From Limnoperna fortunei (lineage: Eukaryota; Mollusca; Bivalvia; Mytilida; Modiolidae): DNA of 64,000 bases. Position 1 is the first letter of the stretch. The number at the start of each line of letters is the position of its first letter. Positions 34,214 to 46,448 of the stretch are shown here, piece by piece. The notes beneath the pieces were generated by a model. That model saw only the letters and a program-made list of their open reading frames with translations. It was not told the origin of the DNA and made no database searches. Both the position numbers and the translations under genes were made by a program. Location of the stretch: assembly GCA_944474755.1 (NCBI GenBank), contig OX104123.1, forward strand, positions 66,519,898-66,583,897. The letters run 5' to 3'.

Positions 34214-37200
34214 CTAGAAATGTGATTGTAGAAAATTCTTTATTTTTGTTTTGTACAAATTTTTGTTTGGTACATTATGAAAAGTTGTTGGTAAATCATT
34301 CCACAAATTTGAACCAGAATATAAGAAAGATTGCTTGTACATCTCAATATTAGGTCTTGGGACTGTTAATTTCTTCATTGAATTATTATTCCGTAATGGG
34401 TATGGGTTATCAGAAAACTTAAACATGCTTGAAAGGTAAACTGGAGCTTCATCATTTATAACTTTATGCATAAGCAAATATTTATGATACTTGATTCGTT
34501 TGTCTACAGTCATCCAACCCAGTGTTTTAAATAAAGGTTCTGATGGTGCAAAGGGATCAGCATCTAGAATTACTCTAGCAGCTCTTTTTTGGAGTTTAAC
34601 TATTCTTGACAGTAAATCAATTCCACAACCACCCCACACAACACAGCAATAGTCAATTAAGGGGAGAATGTATCCATTATAGAAGGTGTTTCTAGCAGCA
34701 TGGTTTAAAAATTTCTTTATTTTTATTAAAAGGTAAATTCTGGAGGAAATGTTTTTACAGATATTGTCAATTTGGGCCTTCCAACTAAGATTTTTGTCAA
34801 TTTTCACACCTAGGAGTTTTTCAGATTCTGAAAATTTTAAAATTTCTGAGTTAATTAAAAGCAGAGTCTGGTTGTTTAAAGACATCTGTCTTTGTTTAGT
34901 GCAAATAAGCATACATTTTGTTTTTTCAGTATTAATAAACATGTTGTTTCTTTCACACCATTGTTCAACATTTGTCAAGTCTTGCTGTACTTTGACTTGA
35001 AGATCTTCAAGATCTTTTCCTGACTTATGTAAGGTGGTGTCATCTGCATATAGATCTGTTTTACAGTTTTTAATAGATAATGGTAGGTCATTTATATAAA
35101 TAATAAATAAAAGGGGTCCAATAATAGAGCCTTGTGGAACACCATATTTAATAAGGTTCTGCTTAGAATAAGAACTTCCAATCTTTACTTGCTGTGTTCT
35201 GTTGTTTAAGTAGGATTCAAAAAACAGTAGAGCATTTTGGGAAAACCCATATAACTTAAGTTTCTGACATAACAACGTATGATCAACAACGTCAAATGCT
35301 TTTCTAAAATCTAGAAATACAGCCAAATTGATATTTCCATTGTTTATTTCATGTAACCATTTATCAACAATATTTATAAGAGCTGTTTGACAAGAGTGGT
35401 TTGGACGGAACCCTGACTGATCAGGGTGTAATAATTTGTATTTTGTCAAGTATTTATACATATTATTTTATGCATGCTTCTCTAAAAGTTTTGAGATTGT
35501 TGGTAAAACTGAAATTGGTCGGTAATTTGTTGGTAGCTTTTTGTCACCATTTTTATAAATCGGAGTCACCTTAGCATTTTTTAACACAGATGGAAAAATA
35601 CCTGTATCAATTATTCTATTGTAAATGTATGCTAGTGGCGAGGCAATATGAGCAGCACACAACTTCAATATTTTGGGACCAATATTATCTGTCCCTGAGG
35701 ACTTGTTTACATTAAGTTTTGTAAGCTCATTAAAAACCTCATTTATTTGAACTGGAGGGATTACAAATTTATCATGATTAGACTGATTGAGCCTTCTTTT
35801 AATAAACATTTCAAGATTTTCATTTGAGAATGGGATATTTTGGTTGTTTTTATTACTCCTTAAATTTTCAGTATATGAAGTAAAAAAATTATTAAATGTA
35901 TTTGCTAAATCAATATCCTTTCTTATATATTCTTGTGTATCTGTTTTAAGTTCAGAAGTTGTTTCTCTCCTATTTCCAGGATTTAAACTATTTATACAAT
36001 TCCAAAGTTTCTTTGAATCCTTTGAGTCTTTTACCATATCATTGTAATACTTTCTTTTTGACTTTTCAATAAGCAACTTAGTTTTATTTCTCCAAAATTT
36101 GTAATTATCCCACATACCAAGGGCTTTAAATTTGTCTCTATTTTTCCTTGCACATGTGATGTCATTATTGTACCACTCAGGTTGTCTATATTGTTTTACT
36201 CTTTTAGTAACAATAGGTGCATGCTTATCTATCAATTCATTCAACATATTATAGAAAATCTCAAGACAACTAGCAGGGTCATTATCATAAGAATGTTCAA
36301 TTGTATGAAAAGGGGTATTATAAAGATCATTGAGAAAGTCTTCTTCACAAAACCTATGAAAGTTTCTATATGTTATCTTAGTATGAAGGGTTTTTTTTCT
36401 CTGATAACTTTTCTTTCCTTGTAAGACATATAGGATAGTGATCACTGATGGAATAAAAACTTACATGTGATTTAGATACCATATAAGGATTTGTAACATA
36501 TATATGGTCTATCAAAGTGGATGATCCTCTAGTTACTCTAGTTGGATCTATTATCAACTGTTGTAATGAATAAATATTTATTAAATCTAGCCATTTTTGA
36601 GGGAGGCTATTTTTATTGGTCCAATTAAAGTTAAAATCTCCAAGCAGCACAATATCTGAGTTATAATTAATGGCCAATTGTATTTCTTTTTCAAAATTAC
36701 CAATCCAGTCAATTTGAGAATTTGGTGGCCTATATGCAAAACAAAGCAAAAAAGATTTCTTGTGCTTTGGATGTATCTCAATCCATATTGTTTCAATATT
36801 GCTTATTTCAAATAGCTCTTTCTTGAAAAGAGTAAATTTTTACTGATGTACACAAGTTGGCCACCTCCATGGGAAACCCTGTCTTTTCTCTCTATTACAT
36901 AACCAGGTATATTTAATTCATTATCACTTGTGTTTTGAGTTAAAAATGTTTCACAGAAACCTAAAATGTCAGGATTGTTTTATGTCATAACAGTGTTTTT
37001 AATTTCATCAAATTTGTTTTCAATTCTATTGATATTATGTGATGCAATTGTCAGACCCTTAATTTGATCAAAGCCATATGCTTTTTTGTTTCTCATTTGA
37101 TAAGTACTTGGTTTTATGATATGAAACAAACAGGAGATCATTATTAATGTAAATACTGAAAAAGCATGAACAATGAAATCAATTGAAGATTTGGCCTCAG

Positions 37201-37471
37201 GGAGTACATGCAATAAATCAGCATTATTTACATCATCACTTGAAAGAAAAATACCAGACATATCCTGCTGTGTGCAGATGTCAATTACAGAGTTTACACT
37301 TTCACAGCTTTTTAACTCAAGATTAATTGATAAGTTATCATGCTGCTTGACATTTCTGATATTGTTTTTAACTTTTGAAAAAATTTTTAAATTATTTTTT
37401 ACATAATTATTAGTGTCAGCTTTTGAGCATTTGCAGAAAGTAGAATTACATTCTGAACATAAAAGTGACAA
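34214..37471 (-). pseudogene. LINE ORF2: endonuclease and reverse transcriptase
   Basis: Begins 'LLCSECNSTFCKC', then 'GLTIASHNINRIENKFDEIK', the first endonuclease motif. Later come YRPPNSQIDW, LLGDFNFNW (GDFN motif) and YSISDHYPICL (SDH motif) near 36.75-36.4 kb. RT motifs follow: 'NVNKSSGTDNIGPKILK', 'KNAKVTPIYKNGDKKLPTNY', 'QSGFRPNHSCQTALI', 'AVFLDFRKAFDVVDH', 'VPQGSIIGPLLFIIYINDLP' and the catalytic 'KTDLYADDTTLH'. Lesions: stop near 36,980, a frameshift near 36,840, a slip at an A8 run near 36,393, and an in-frame stop at 35,468. Each would end translation; the RT part itself (34,214-35,461) is open. Confidence 0.85.
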
Positions 37472-37516
37472 AATATAAAATTTGTTGTCAGTGGCTATCT
37501 CTTCTTCGCCATTATT

Positions 37517-39007
37517 TCAATTTTTAACATATTTACACATTTTTTCTTTATGTCCAAATAGTCCACAACAAAAACATTTTACTCTTGATTGAAATTTACA
37601 GTAGTATGTTGAATGGTTCAGTTCACCACATTTGTTGCAAGCCACAACTAGCTTGTAAAGTATACCAATCACATTGTTAATATTGTGAAGATATCTTGAA
37701 GTTCCTTTCCTGTTTAGGTGGATTCCATCTCTGGAGAACATAGAAAATTTTGGGAAATCCCCATTGTCTGCAAAAGAACCTAGCTGATTTATGAAAATGA
37801 TGTCAAGAAATTGACATAAATTTTCAAGTTCATTGTTAGCTTGTAAAACACTGACATCTGCTCTTGGTAGAAGACCTGAAACTATGATTTTGGAGTCCTT
37901 TCCACCGAAGGCCCTTACTGCGTATAGCAGACTTTCATAATCTTCGATGAATCTGTGAATGTTGCTATGGTAGGCAAGATCATTGCCTCCTACTTGCAAG
38001 ATGATGGTCTTGTAGTTTTTAATGTCTGATTTCATAATAATATCTGTAATATCATTAACATGGGCACCCCTCTTTACTATCACATCACAGTTTGTCAGCC
38101 CCTTCTCTTTTATGTTTTTTAGTATGGATGAACCAATCATAAGATTTTTGTCTGGTAATGACTTTTGTCGTTTAATTTTAGATAGCTTCTGATTAACAAT
38201 TTTTTCAGTCGGTTTTTCTTTCTGTACTCTAGGCTTTGGAATCGGAACACTTTGTGTACTCGTTGAGACCATGAAACCAGCTGGAATTTCTGTCTGACAT
38301 TCTGTAGTAATTGTAATGTTGTGGTCAGACTGTGTGTTACTATCCTTAACTGGGGTTGAAAGTGTTTGAGTACTTGCATCTGATGTAGCTTGAGCAATTT
38401 TTTCATTTTTCAATTTAGTTTCTAAGTTTTTTATAATCTTTATCAGTTCATCTTTGCTCATCATTTCATAAGCATTGACAGGTAAATCTGTCTTACCTTG
38501 ATTTTGGGATTTATTTAAGTCCATTATATCATCTTCTGAATCATTAAAAGTACTGGACACACTTATTGGGGTTGAAGATCTTGGTTGATTTTTAATAATT
38601 CCACTTTCTAGATTGTTACATTTCAGAACAAAATTATCTAGCCAAATATAAATGGACTTTCCTTGGATATTTATGGTTCCTGTTGTGGTATAAAGTGTCA
38701 CTGTAACTGCATTGTCTGCTGTTTTATAGATTGATCCATTTTGAATATTATGTTTTATGAGGTTTTAGTCATTGTCCAAAATATCCTGAACATCTTTGAT
38801 CATGTGAGATGCTACATGTACACTAATACTTTGTTTTTTTTTGGTGAAATGTCCAAAAACATTTTCAGCAGATACATTTGATACAGAATTATTATAAGTT
38901 TCCTCAGCTGATATATCCTCAAAAAGTGCATCATAATCATAATGAGATTTATTCACATTATTTATAAAAGATTTTACTAATGGTAATGAGTCACTTAGTA
39001 GAGACAT
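37517..39007 (-). pseudogene. LINE ORF1: SGNH esterase with two zinc knuckles
   Basis: One reading frame interrupted by a single TAA (38,767-38,765). N-terminal 80 codons are acidic and Ser/Asn-rich, then a 'VTLYTTTGTINIQGKSIYIW' domain, a predicted coiled coil ('DELIKIIKNLETKLKNEK'), and an SGNH hydrolase core: NLMIGSSILK (Ser block), 'IILQVGGNDLAYHSN' (GGND) and 'MFSRDGIHLNRKG' (Asp-His block). The C-terminus has two CCHC knuckles, CNKCGELNHSTYYC and CFCCGLFGHKEKMC. Esterase ORF1 proteins are thought to bind nucleic acid or membrane for LINE particle assembly. Only the one stop separates this from an intact protein. Confidence 0.8.
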
Positions 39008-39068
39008 GGTTATCCAATTTATCAGAGCTTATCAAAACACATCCACTCTGTTCAACAGATGGATCAAA

Positions 39069-39112
39069 AAAAAAATAATAATAATAATAATAATAAAAAT
39101 AAATAAAATAGT
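39069..39112. repeat. (AAT)n microsatellite
   Basis: Poly-A followed by about eight AAT units, next to the 5' end of the LINE ORF1. Confidence 0.8.
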
Positions 39113-40035
39113 TCCTAATTTTGTTATTTTAGAAACGCAACACTTTTTAAATTTAATTTATACATTTTTTATTAATTAATTGTTTTTAAATCTAACTTAA
39201 AAAATTATCATTTATACCAATATTAGACAATTTAAAATGCCAGCCACACATTTTGTCAATAAAGAATGATCTTTGGCGATTCAATCCATAAATAACTTTC
39301 AAAAGCAATGATTAAGATAACACAGACTATTAAGCATAAAAAACCTTAGTTATCGAAGTCCGGCTACGACCATCCACGCCTTGGGAACAGAATAATAATT
39401 TCAAATTTAGAAATTTAAAATAAAGATTAGTCGTGATGAAACGCAGGTACATCAAGCTTAGACAGTTGAGTACCACATTGGAGGACATGATGATTGTTAA
39501 TTTCATTAATAAACACAGAGGAATATAATAGATTAAAACATTATATGTGGGGCTTTAATTAGCTTCGTAACAGACCTATCACCGCAATAGATTGCTGTTA
39601 CTGACAACCAACATAAACGCCATTCACCTTATGAGATTTCATTGACTATTTACATTGTTTTTAAAAAAAATCGAATTATTGTATTATTTTAAATTAAATA
39701 TATTTAGCTAAACGCAGTATACTATATTATTTCATATTATCCCGTATAATTAAAAGTGTATGTTTAAATTTTTAATCTTAATTTAGTACAAGTACTAATA
39801 ATGATAGTGAAAACTTCAAAGTTATGATAGAAATAAATATTGCTCTAAAGATTAGGTTATTATCTATGTTTAAAGTCTGGAGAATCACTAACAAACTAAA
39901 TAAAGTGATAATAACTTTACGCCAAGCTTGTGAGTAAATCGTACATCGCAATTTTTAATAATGATAGTCTAATTGAAAAGATGGTTGATGTTTATTTTTA
40001 TATAAACTTTGAATATCAGTTATACTGAAACAAGG
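39113..40035. other. No recognisable gene
   Basis: AT-rich intronic spacer with no motif-bearing frame. Confidence 0.35.
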
Positions 40036-40039
40036 TAAA

Positions 40040-40275
40040 TATTGAAGATCACTTTCATGAACTTCGTCAGGGAATATCAGTCCTTTCAAATTAGATCATA
40101 TTCATTGAATAATGCAAAACTCGGTGGCTATGTTGATCGCATATATCTCAATGAACTTAAGGACACTACAGAGACAGCAAGGTCTATATTCTTATACTTT
40201 TATATTCACCTACATCTTGAAATGGTTAACGAAGGTTTCTTGAAAGCCAAAACGGATGATTTTAATTTTTAATAT
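40040..40275 (+). pseudogene. Penelope-like RT fragment
   Basis: A 76-codon frame contains 'SLNNAKLGGYVDRIYLNEL' followed by 'KDTTETARS' and 'KTDDFNF', homologous to LNNAKFGDYLHSIYPSELEIKDTTNT..KRDDFNF of the minus-strand copy about 0.8 kb downstream. Opposite orientation means an independent insertion or an inversion. Confidence 0.65.
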
Positions 40276-40429
40276 TCTTCATTTCCCATGTTTGTGATGC
40301 AACACTTCAACAACACCAATAGATTTAGTATATTTCTCCTAATTTAACATGTACGCAAGAGCCTTTATCTCGTTACATATTACCTTGATACAGGTTGTCT
40401 AATGACAGAAACGCTACCTAACCAGGGTT

Positions 40430-41230
40430 AAAGAAAGTAGCAAAGAAAACCGACCGAACAACAAGAGCCAAAAACCAAGGGACAGTTACAAATCCGGATA
40501 TAGACAAACACAACACAAAAATCAAAAACATAAAACACAGAAAGAGAGTAACCCGAACCCAATAAAAACCATGGGTGCACTCAGGTGCTCCGGACGAGTA
40601 AGCAGTGCCTGCCTCTAATTAGACACCCGTCGAGTTACTCATTGTCTTGTCTAGGGAAAAGTCAAATCCAGGAATAGGAAACAGTACCTATGACTCGGCG
40701 AAAATGTCAGATCGTATTTGAGACACTGATTTCCCGTAACGATCAATTAAGTCGTGGTGCCGACCATAGAACTTCTGGAGAGATAACATCAACCTAGGTA
40801 CAACAAACCCTTGTTTGAGTAGTTTAGCAGTCAACAGCAGTGATAGGTCTAGAAAATCTGAATAACGATCGCAGGATCTAGAATAACGTATAAGTTGTGA
40901 AATGTACACACCATACGCTGGAGCTGCTGGAATGTTGCTGTCGATGAACGGGAAGTTGAAGTCATCACGCTTGTCGTATAGCCTAGGTTGTAGTTTTCCT
41001 GAGTCTATTTCTAGAAGTAGGTCTAAATAAGAGGCTGATCTTAGTGTATTGGTGGTGTCTTTAATTTCAAGCTCGCTAGGGTAAATTGAATGTAAATAGT
41101 CACCAAATTTAGCATTGTTGAGGGGCAAAACATCATCAATATAGCGGAATGTGAAATTAAAGGTCTGGGCCAGAGTCTTTTCTTTCTTCTTCAGTAGGCC
41201 TTCTAGGAACTGCACGATTGGAGTCATTAC
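40430..41230 (-). pseudogene. Penelope-like element remnant, copy B
   Basis: The open stretch 41,227-40,688 (179 codons) starts 'FLEGLLKKKEK', has the RT catalytic box 'FNFTFRYIDDVLPLNNAKFG', then 'YPSELEIKDTTNTLRSASYL', 'LYDKRDDFNFPFIDSNIPAA', 'AYGVYISQLIRYSRSC' and 'LQKFYGRHHDLIDRYG'. A short 3' non-coding part follows to 40,430. RYIDD and the missing endonuclease homology fit a Penelope-like RT. The 5' half (PMG..AP block) is absent. Confidence 0.65.
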
Positions 41231-41280
41231 AAAAATTGTAAAATCGGCATCATGACCGTTACGGAATATCTGACGATATC

Positions 41281-42500
41281 AGACAAATTAAATGAATTGT
41301 AGGGCTTGTATTGCTGTTCAGTTTTGCCATCTTCAGTTTCACACTAGCTGATATTTATTTTAAGTAACAGGACAAAAACGAAAAAGTGTCACAAATGATC
41401 ATTGATTTGTTTCGTTTTCGTAACAACTTTCCTGCCTTCTTACTTAATCATGACTACATCAGATATAATTATTTACCGGATTTTAACGTGAGTAATGCGA
41501 CCAGACGTTTTTAACTCTTTTGGAGCACTTCCATTCAACTGGTGTTTTGGTTTTTATGTGATGTGTGTCTGTGTTGTTGTTGTCCACTCTTTTAACGGTG
41601 ATTTAGCCTATCCTTGACTTATTATTTTTTGGTCACTTCTAGGTATTTGATTCTTATTTGATTCATTAGTAGCAAGATGTAAGTGTATTATATTTGGTTA
41701 AAGGGAAATAACTATGTTTCAAGTTCAAGTGTTATAAAATAAAATGTCATCAAAGATACCAAGGTTAATAGAATTTACTACACCAGACGCTCGTTTCGTC
41801 TAATCAAAACTCATTATATTAATGCTATTAATTGCAATTATAAATCTGTCACAGCTATATTTCATTGTTTGTGTGTTCTCGTGATTACACAGTTATTATG
41901 TCCAGTATTGTGTTATTAGTGAGTTAATCTTACATTTTTTTATCATGTTTGTTTTCTTTAATTGAATGGTGCAAGAATAGAGAAAGACATCTGCTTATAA
42001 GCAATTGAAATAGGACTATTTTTCTACTGGTGATATTTATTTTCGTTATTTAGAGTATGTGTAATGTAATAAAATTGAAGTAGCATACATATTAGAGGAA
42101 AAGCATACGGCATAAAGTAAACATTTACAGATATCTCATTAGATAGAGGTCATGATCTTCAAAGATCAGAGAGTAAGTGATTTAGAGGACAGATAAAACA
42201 CTTTAAAGATCGCAACAAAAATGTACAGATTGAAATAACAGAAATTCCATAGTCCATCATTACATCTATCATTACAACGAACATAAAACACGCAAACGTA
42301 GTATTTTAATGAACATGACCATATTTACTTTTTTCCCTCAATAAGGGAACCAAAAATGCAAAATATTTGTGTTGCTGCAGCTGCATTTAAATAAAAGGAA
42401 AACGACTAATAGTAATTGAAGATAAAATAGAATAACCATTGCATCCGGAACATTATGTCATCTATATTTGTATTGGTAATTTGTCTTAATTTGTTAGTCT
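41281..42500. other. No recognisable gene
   Basis: Spacer between the Penelope-like remnant and the GPCR exons. It should contain the end of GPCR intron 1; nothing coding is seen. Confidence 0.35.
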
Positions 42501-42514
42501 TCTTGATTTTGCAG

Positions 42515-43890
42515 GATATTCAGTCCTTAACATGACAGAAATCTACAACTATACAGATGAAAATGGGATGCCTACCCAAGATCATAGAGAAATGACCAAT
42601 GCAAATGTATCATTAGAAGGAACATATCCACAAAAGGCGGATGATTTTAAGGTAACTATATCAGTGTATCAAATATCTGATAGTATTAACCTCTATTCAA
42701 TACCAGGAAATCGTCAAATAAATTTAACTATAGAGGAGGCTTTTCAAACTGAACAAGAGGTAACATACTTTGCAAGATTTAACACCTCACTGTATTCACA
42801 TATTTTATCATTCTTTGCAAATTAAAAATGCCTTGAAAACGACTCATGTTCGCATTCCATAATTGCAGCACTATATATACATTTTTCTTTCTTTCAGTTG
42901 TCAGTAGAAAACAGTAATAAAAGTGACATAGTTATATTCCATTGGGGATTTTTGATACCAGATTCGTACATAGTACACATCAACTTTGGCTTGTCAATTC
43001 AGATTGCTACTGTAAATGTTATAGTACTTTGGATATTTTTACAGAAGAAGAATCGATCACCAGTCACTATATTTCTTTGTTCACTGGCAATATCGGACAC
43101 TATCTCAGCTGTTACATCAGTCTCAGACTTTATTGGATATACATTTTTTAGTAATCAGATAATGGGAAACATCTGGCGTGCATACTACCCACAATGTATT
43201 TTTATCCCTTACCTTTATTTTGCAAGTTATTATTTTCATTTAGCGTCAGTTTATATTACAACTGTTCTATCCGCCCAGAAAGCAATAGCTGTGTTGTTTC
43301 CGTTTTGGAGTAAAACTCATATAAATAACAAAGTGTGTGTTGTAATATCAACCTTTATTTTTGGATTTGTATTGTGTATGTATATTACACGATGTGCAAT
43401 AGATGCCCAACGAATGGTAATAGATAATAATACATGTTTTTCCGTTCAAATGTATACGGATTATGATACATATGTTTTGTTATACCAGTGCATTTCCTAC
43501 ATTTTATCCGTCACTGTCATTCTTGTTTTTACAGGCATCTTATGTTGTCAGCTGACTTGTCTAAGGAAAAACCTGCTGTTGAATAACTTTCGTGATGTAC
43601 AAAATCGCAATCGCAGGTCTGCAATCATTGTGATTCTCATTTCTGTAGTTTTTGTTTTGTCTGAAGTAATATCGATCTATGTATTATCAATTGGTCTTCT
43701 GACAAGTTTCGTTTTTGATTCGGACAATTTACCTTACGACGTAAACATTTTCTATAATTTTCTACAATTCAGCTTGATGATTGGGTACAGCCTTAATTTT
43801 TTTGTGTACCTTATCATGGGTAAGAAATTACGAAGCACAATAGGAAGAGGCTGTTCGAAAATTTGTAATATTTTCCGTTGTTGTCATTAA
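42515..43890 (+). CDS. Rhodopsin-like GPCR (peptide-receptor type), exons 2-3
   Basis: Exon 42,515-42,759 and exon 42,898-43,890, with a 138-bp intron (GTAACA..CTTTCAG). With the signal-peptide exon at 19,810 the protein is 434 aa. The N-terminal ectodomain (about 24-120) has five N-glycosylation sites (NMT, NYT, NVS, NLT, NKS). Seven hydrophobic segments follow: near HINFGLSIQIATVNVIVLWI; 'FLCSLAISDTISAV' with the TM2 aspartate; TM3 ending 'TTVLSAQKAIAVLFPF', where DRY is AQK; 'VCVVISTFIFGFVLCMY'; 'YVLLYQCISYILSVTVILVF'; 'SAIIVILISVVFVLSEV'; and TM7 'GYSLNFFVYLIMGKKLR' instead of NPxxY. The cysteine tail (CSKICNIFRCC) suits palmitoylation. AQKxIAVxFPFW resembles FMRFamide/sex-peptide/SRW-type receptors. 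Ligand unknown. Confidence 0.8.
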
Positions 43891-44272
43891 ATATAACATT
43901 AAGCTTCGTCTTAGAGATATCAGTTGCTATTGTAACGGAGTCTTGATTTTAGAGTCTTGTAATATTTTTTCCCAGATTTAAAAGTCATGCTACCTAAGTG
44001 TTTACACATACGAGACTGAATGTACTAAGAAAGCATAAAAATAATTATCACTACATCTACCCTATGATAAATATAGATTAAAGTTGGTTTTATTTCTGAG
44101 ATCGAATTTCTCCATCTAGAAGCTTGCGGCGAGATGGATAATGTAATAGGGTATCATTTAGTACAAACATAGTTAATGGTATTTTTGTCGTGGATTGACA
44201 TTCGGTATTTGCGTCATATGTTACAATTTTATTATTATTATGATTTGTTGATTTAAGTTGTTTTTAATTATT

Positions 44273-44278
44273 AATAAA
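44273..44278 (+). promoter_or_regulatory. Candidate poly(A) signal of the GPCR gene
   Basis: AATAAA 380 bp after the stop codon. In AT-rich DNA this hexamer is frequent, so support is weak. Confidence 0.3.
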
Positions 44279-44279
44279 T

Positions 44280-45464
44280 CCCCAATAATAAATTATTACA
44301 GTCTTTTTTGATTGGATTGGGTTGCTAGAATTTATGTCAATATTATTCTATTTACAGTCTTACTTACATTTTGAGAAGCTATAACAATGTGTAACCAGAT
44401 ATGAAATCAACTCTAAAATGAAAAAAAAAGAGGAAAATGGAATATGTTTTCTAATTAATCGATTATCATAGATTTTGCAAGAATTGAGTGAGCCAACTGA
44501 TTGAACGAGCATACACATTTTGGGTTTAACATGTTGTAATTGTAAGTTCACTGAAAGAATAAAACAAATAATGCAATAATTCTTACTTATTCATTGTCAT
44601 ATTTTTGTAAAAGTTCAAGTAACCCACTAACTGAACTAGCATACCGAAATATATCTTAAAAAGCAGAAAAACAGAAGTTTATAACTATGCATATTTTGTA
44701 ACCAAAATAAGTATATGCTTTGTGTTTTTGAACATATATTATGTATGAATAAAAAGAATTACAAATACTTTGTAACTTCATTTATCAGACACAATAAGAT
44801 TTGAGATATTAAACTATAAAATCCAATCATCTGTATATGGACAAATGAATACAATTTTATAAAATAACACACAAACAACACCCACTGTAAACTTTTAACC
44901 ATACAAAATGTGTCAGCATAAACAAAAACAATCAGAATCTAGGCAGATCTGGACATGTGAACACAGAACGATTGCATTATATTTGTTTTTCACCAAGAAT
45001 TGTATTCATTTAATTTTTCAGTGAATGGCGCAACTCTCATCTGTTCTTACTGCTTACTTCTTAAATAAAAATAAGGTCATGGTTTCGCTCAAAAAACAAA
45101 GTAACGTAAACCACCAGTCGAATTCACAAAACACACTTCAACAATTAGGTGCATATAATACAGTCATAAAATAGAGTATAGACTACAATGTAGAGTAAGA
45201 TCTAATTACATGTATTGTAATGAATAGTTTGTCGAACAATTATAAGGGAGTTTTTAGTAAGTTGGAAGATACAGAAACGTTATACATGTATAACACCACA
45301 GAGCAAAGGCTAACAAAAACAACCAGACTCAACAAATAAATATTAAAAACAAACAACATGACAACAACACGAACCCATTCGATCAAACGCAGGATATTAG
45401 GGGTTATTAATCTGTCGTGCTACTCGGTGTGAAAACTGCATCACAATAGGAAAGATTTGTAGTT
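44280..45464. other. No recognisable gene
   Basis: AT-rich spacer between the GPCR 3' end and the Penelope-like copy. No open frame with motifs. Confidence 0.4.
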
Positions 45465-45572
45465 AAAAATGTATATCCTTCACAATCTGTGTGCTAGAAA
45501 CCCCAGAACCATCAATCACTTTATGATGGCGGCCATTAAATTACGTTAGTTTGACTACAGTAAAATTTAGTG

Positions 45573-46448
45573 TGGTTTTACATAAAGTGGAAAAGAGCTC
45601 TGGCCATCAGTTGTATTAACACATTAGGTAGATGTACTTTAAACGAGGTAAACTACTAAAGATTGAAACAGCTAAACTATACAACGTAGGAGAGAAATAC
45701 CTTAGTATGGTGTAAATAGGAGCTACTGAAGTTAATGTAAATACTCTGCAGTGGAATATATTAGGAATTCGGTCTTACTTTTGTATGTTGGAAAATAGCA
45801 AAGAAAACCTACCGAACAACAAGAGCCAAAAGCAAACGACAGTAACAAATCCGGATATTGACAAACACAAAAACCAAAAACATAAAACACAGAAAGAGAG
45901 TAACCCGAACCTAATAAAAACCATGGGTGCACTCAATTGCTCCGGACGAGTAAGCAGTGCCTGCCTCTAATTAGACATTCGTCAAGTTACTCATTGTCAT
46001 GTCTAGGGAAAAGTCTAATCCAGGAATAGGAAACACTACCTATGACTCAGCGTCAGATCGTATTTGAGACACTGATTTCCCATAAGGATCAATTAAGTCA
46101 TGGTGACGGCCATAGAACTTCTAGAGAGATAACATCAACATAGGTACAACAAACCCTTGTTTGAGTAGTTCAGCAGTCAACAGCAGTGATCGGTCTATAA
46201 AATCGGAATACCGATTGCAGGATGTAGAATAACGTATAAGGGAAATGTACACAACTTACGCTGGAGCTTTTGGAATGTTGCTGTCGATGAACGGGAAATT
46301 GACAATTGGAAAGTTGAAGTCAACACGTTTGTATAGGTGGTGTCTAATTTCAAGCTCGCTAGGGTAAATTGATTGTTAATAGTCACCAAATTTAGCATTG
46401 TTGAGTGACAAAACATCATCAATATAGCGGAATGTTAAATTAAAGGTC
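45573..46448. repeat. 876-bp tandem duplication, unit 1
   Basis: Starts GGTTTTACATAAAGTGGAAA and ends AATGTTAAATTAAAGGTCT, immediately followed by an almost identical second unit. Open frames on both strands in the two units are the same, which reflects the copying and not selection. Confidence 0.9.

Larger units (their letters stand above)
34011..39060 (-). mobile_element. Near full-length LINE, esterase-ORF1 (CR1/L2-like)
   Basis: Runs antisense to the GPCR, inside its inferred intron. From 5' to 3' on the minus strand: ORF1 (39,007-37,517), ORF2 endonuclease and RT (about 37,471-34,214), a short 3' UTR, and a terminal microsatellite of TTAC units at 34,011-34,029. Endonuclease plus SGNH-esterase ORF1 with CCHC knuckles is the arrangement known from CR1/L2-group LINEs. 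Only a handful of lesions are present, so the insertion is comparatively recent. No convincing target duplication was identified. Confidence 0.8.

Noticed and set aside
42898..42900. TTG as the start codon of the 330-codon receptor frame
   Set aside because: It directly follows a pyrimidine tract and AG, so this is a splice acceptor; the preceding exon joins in phase.
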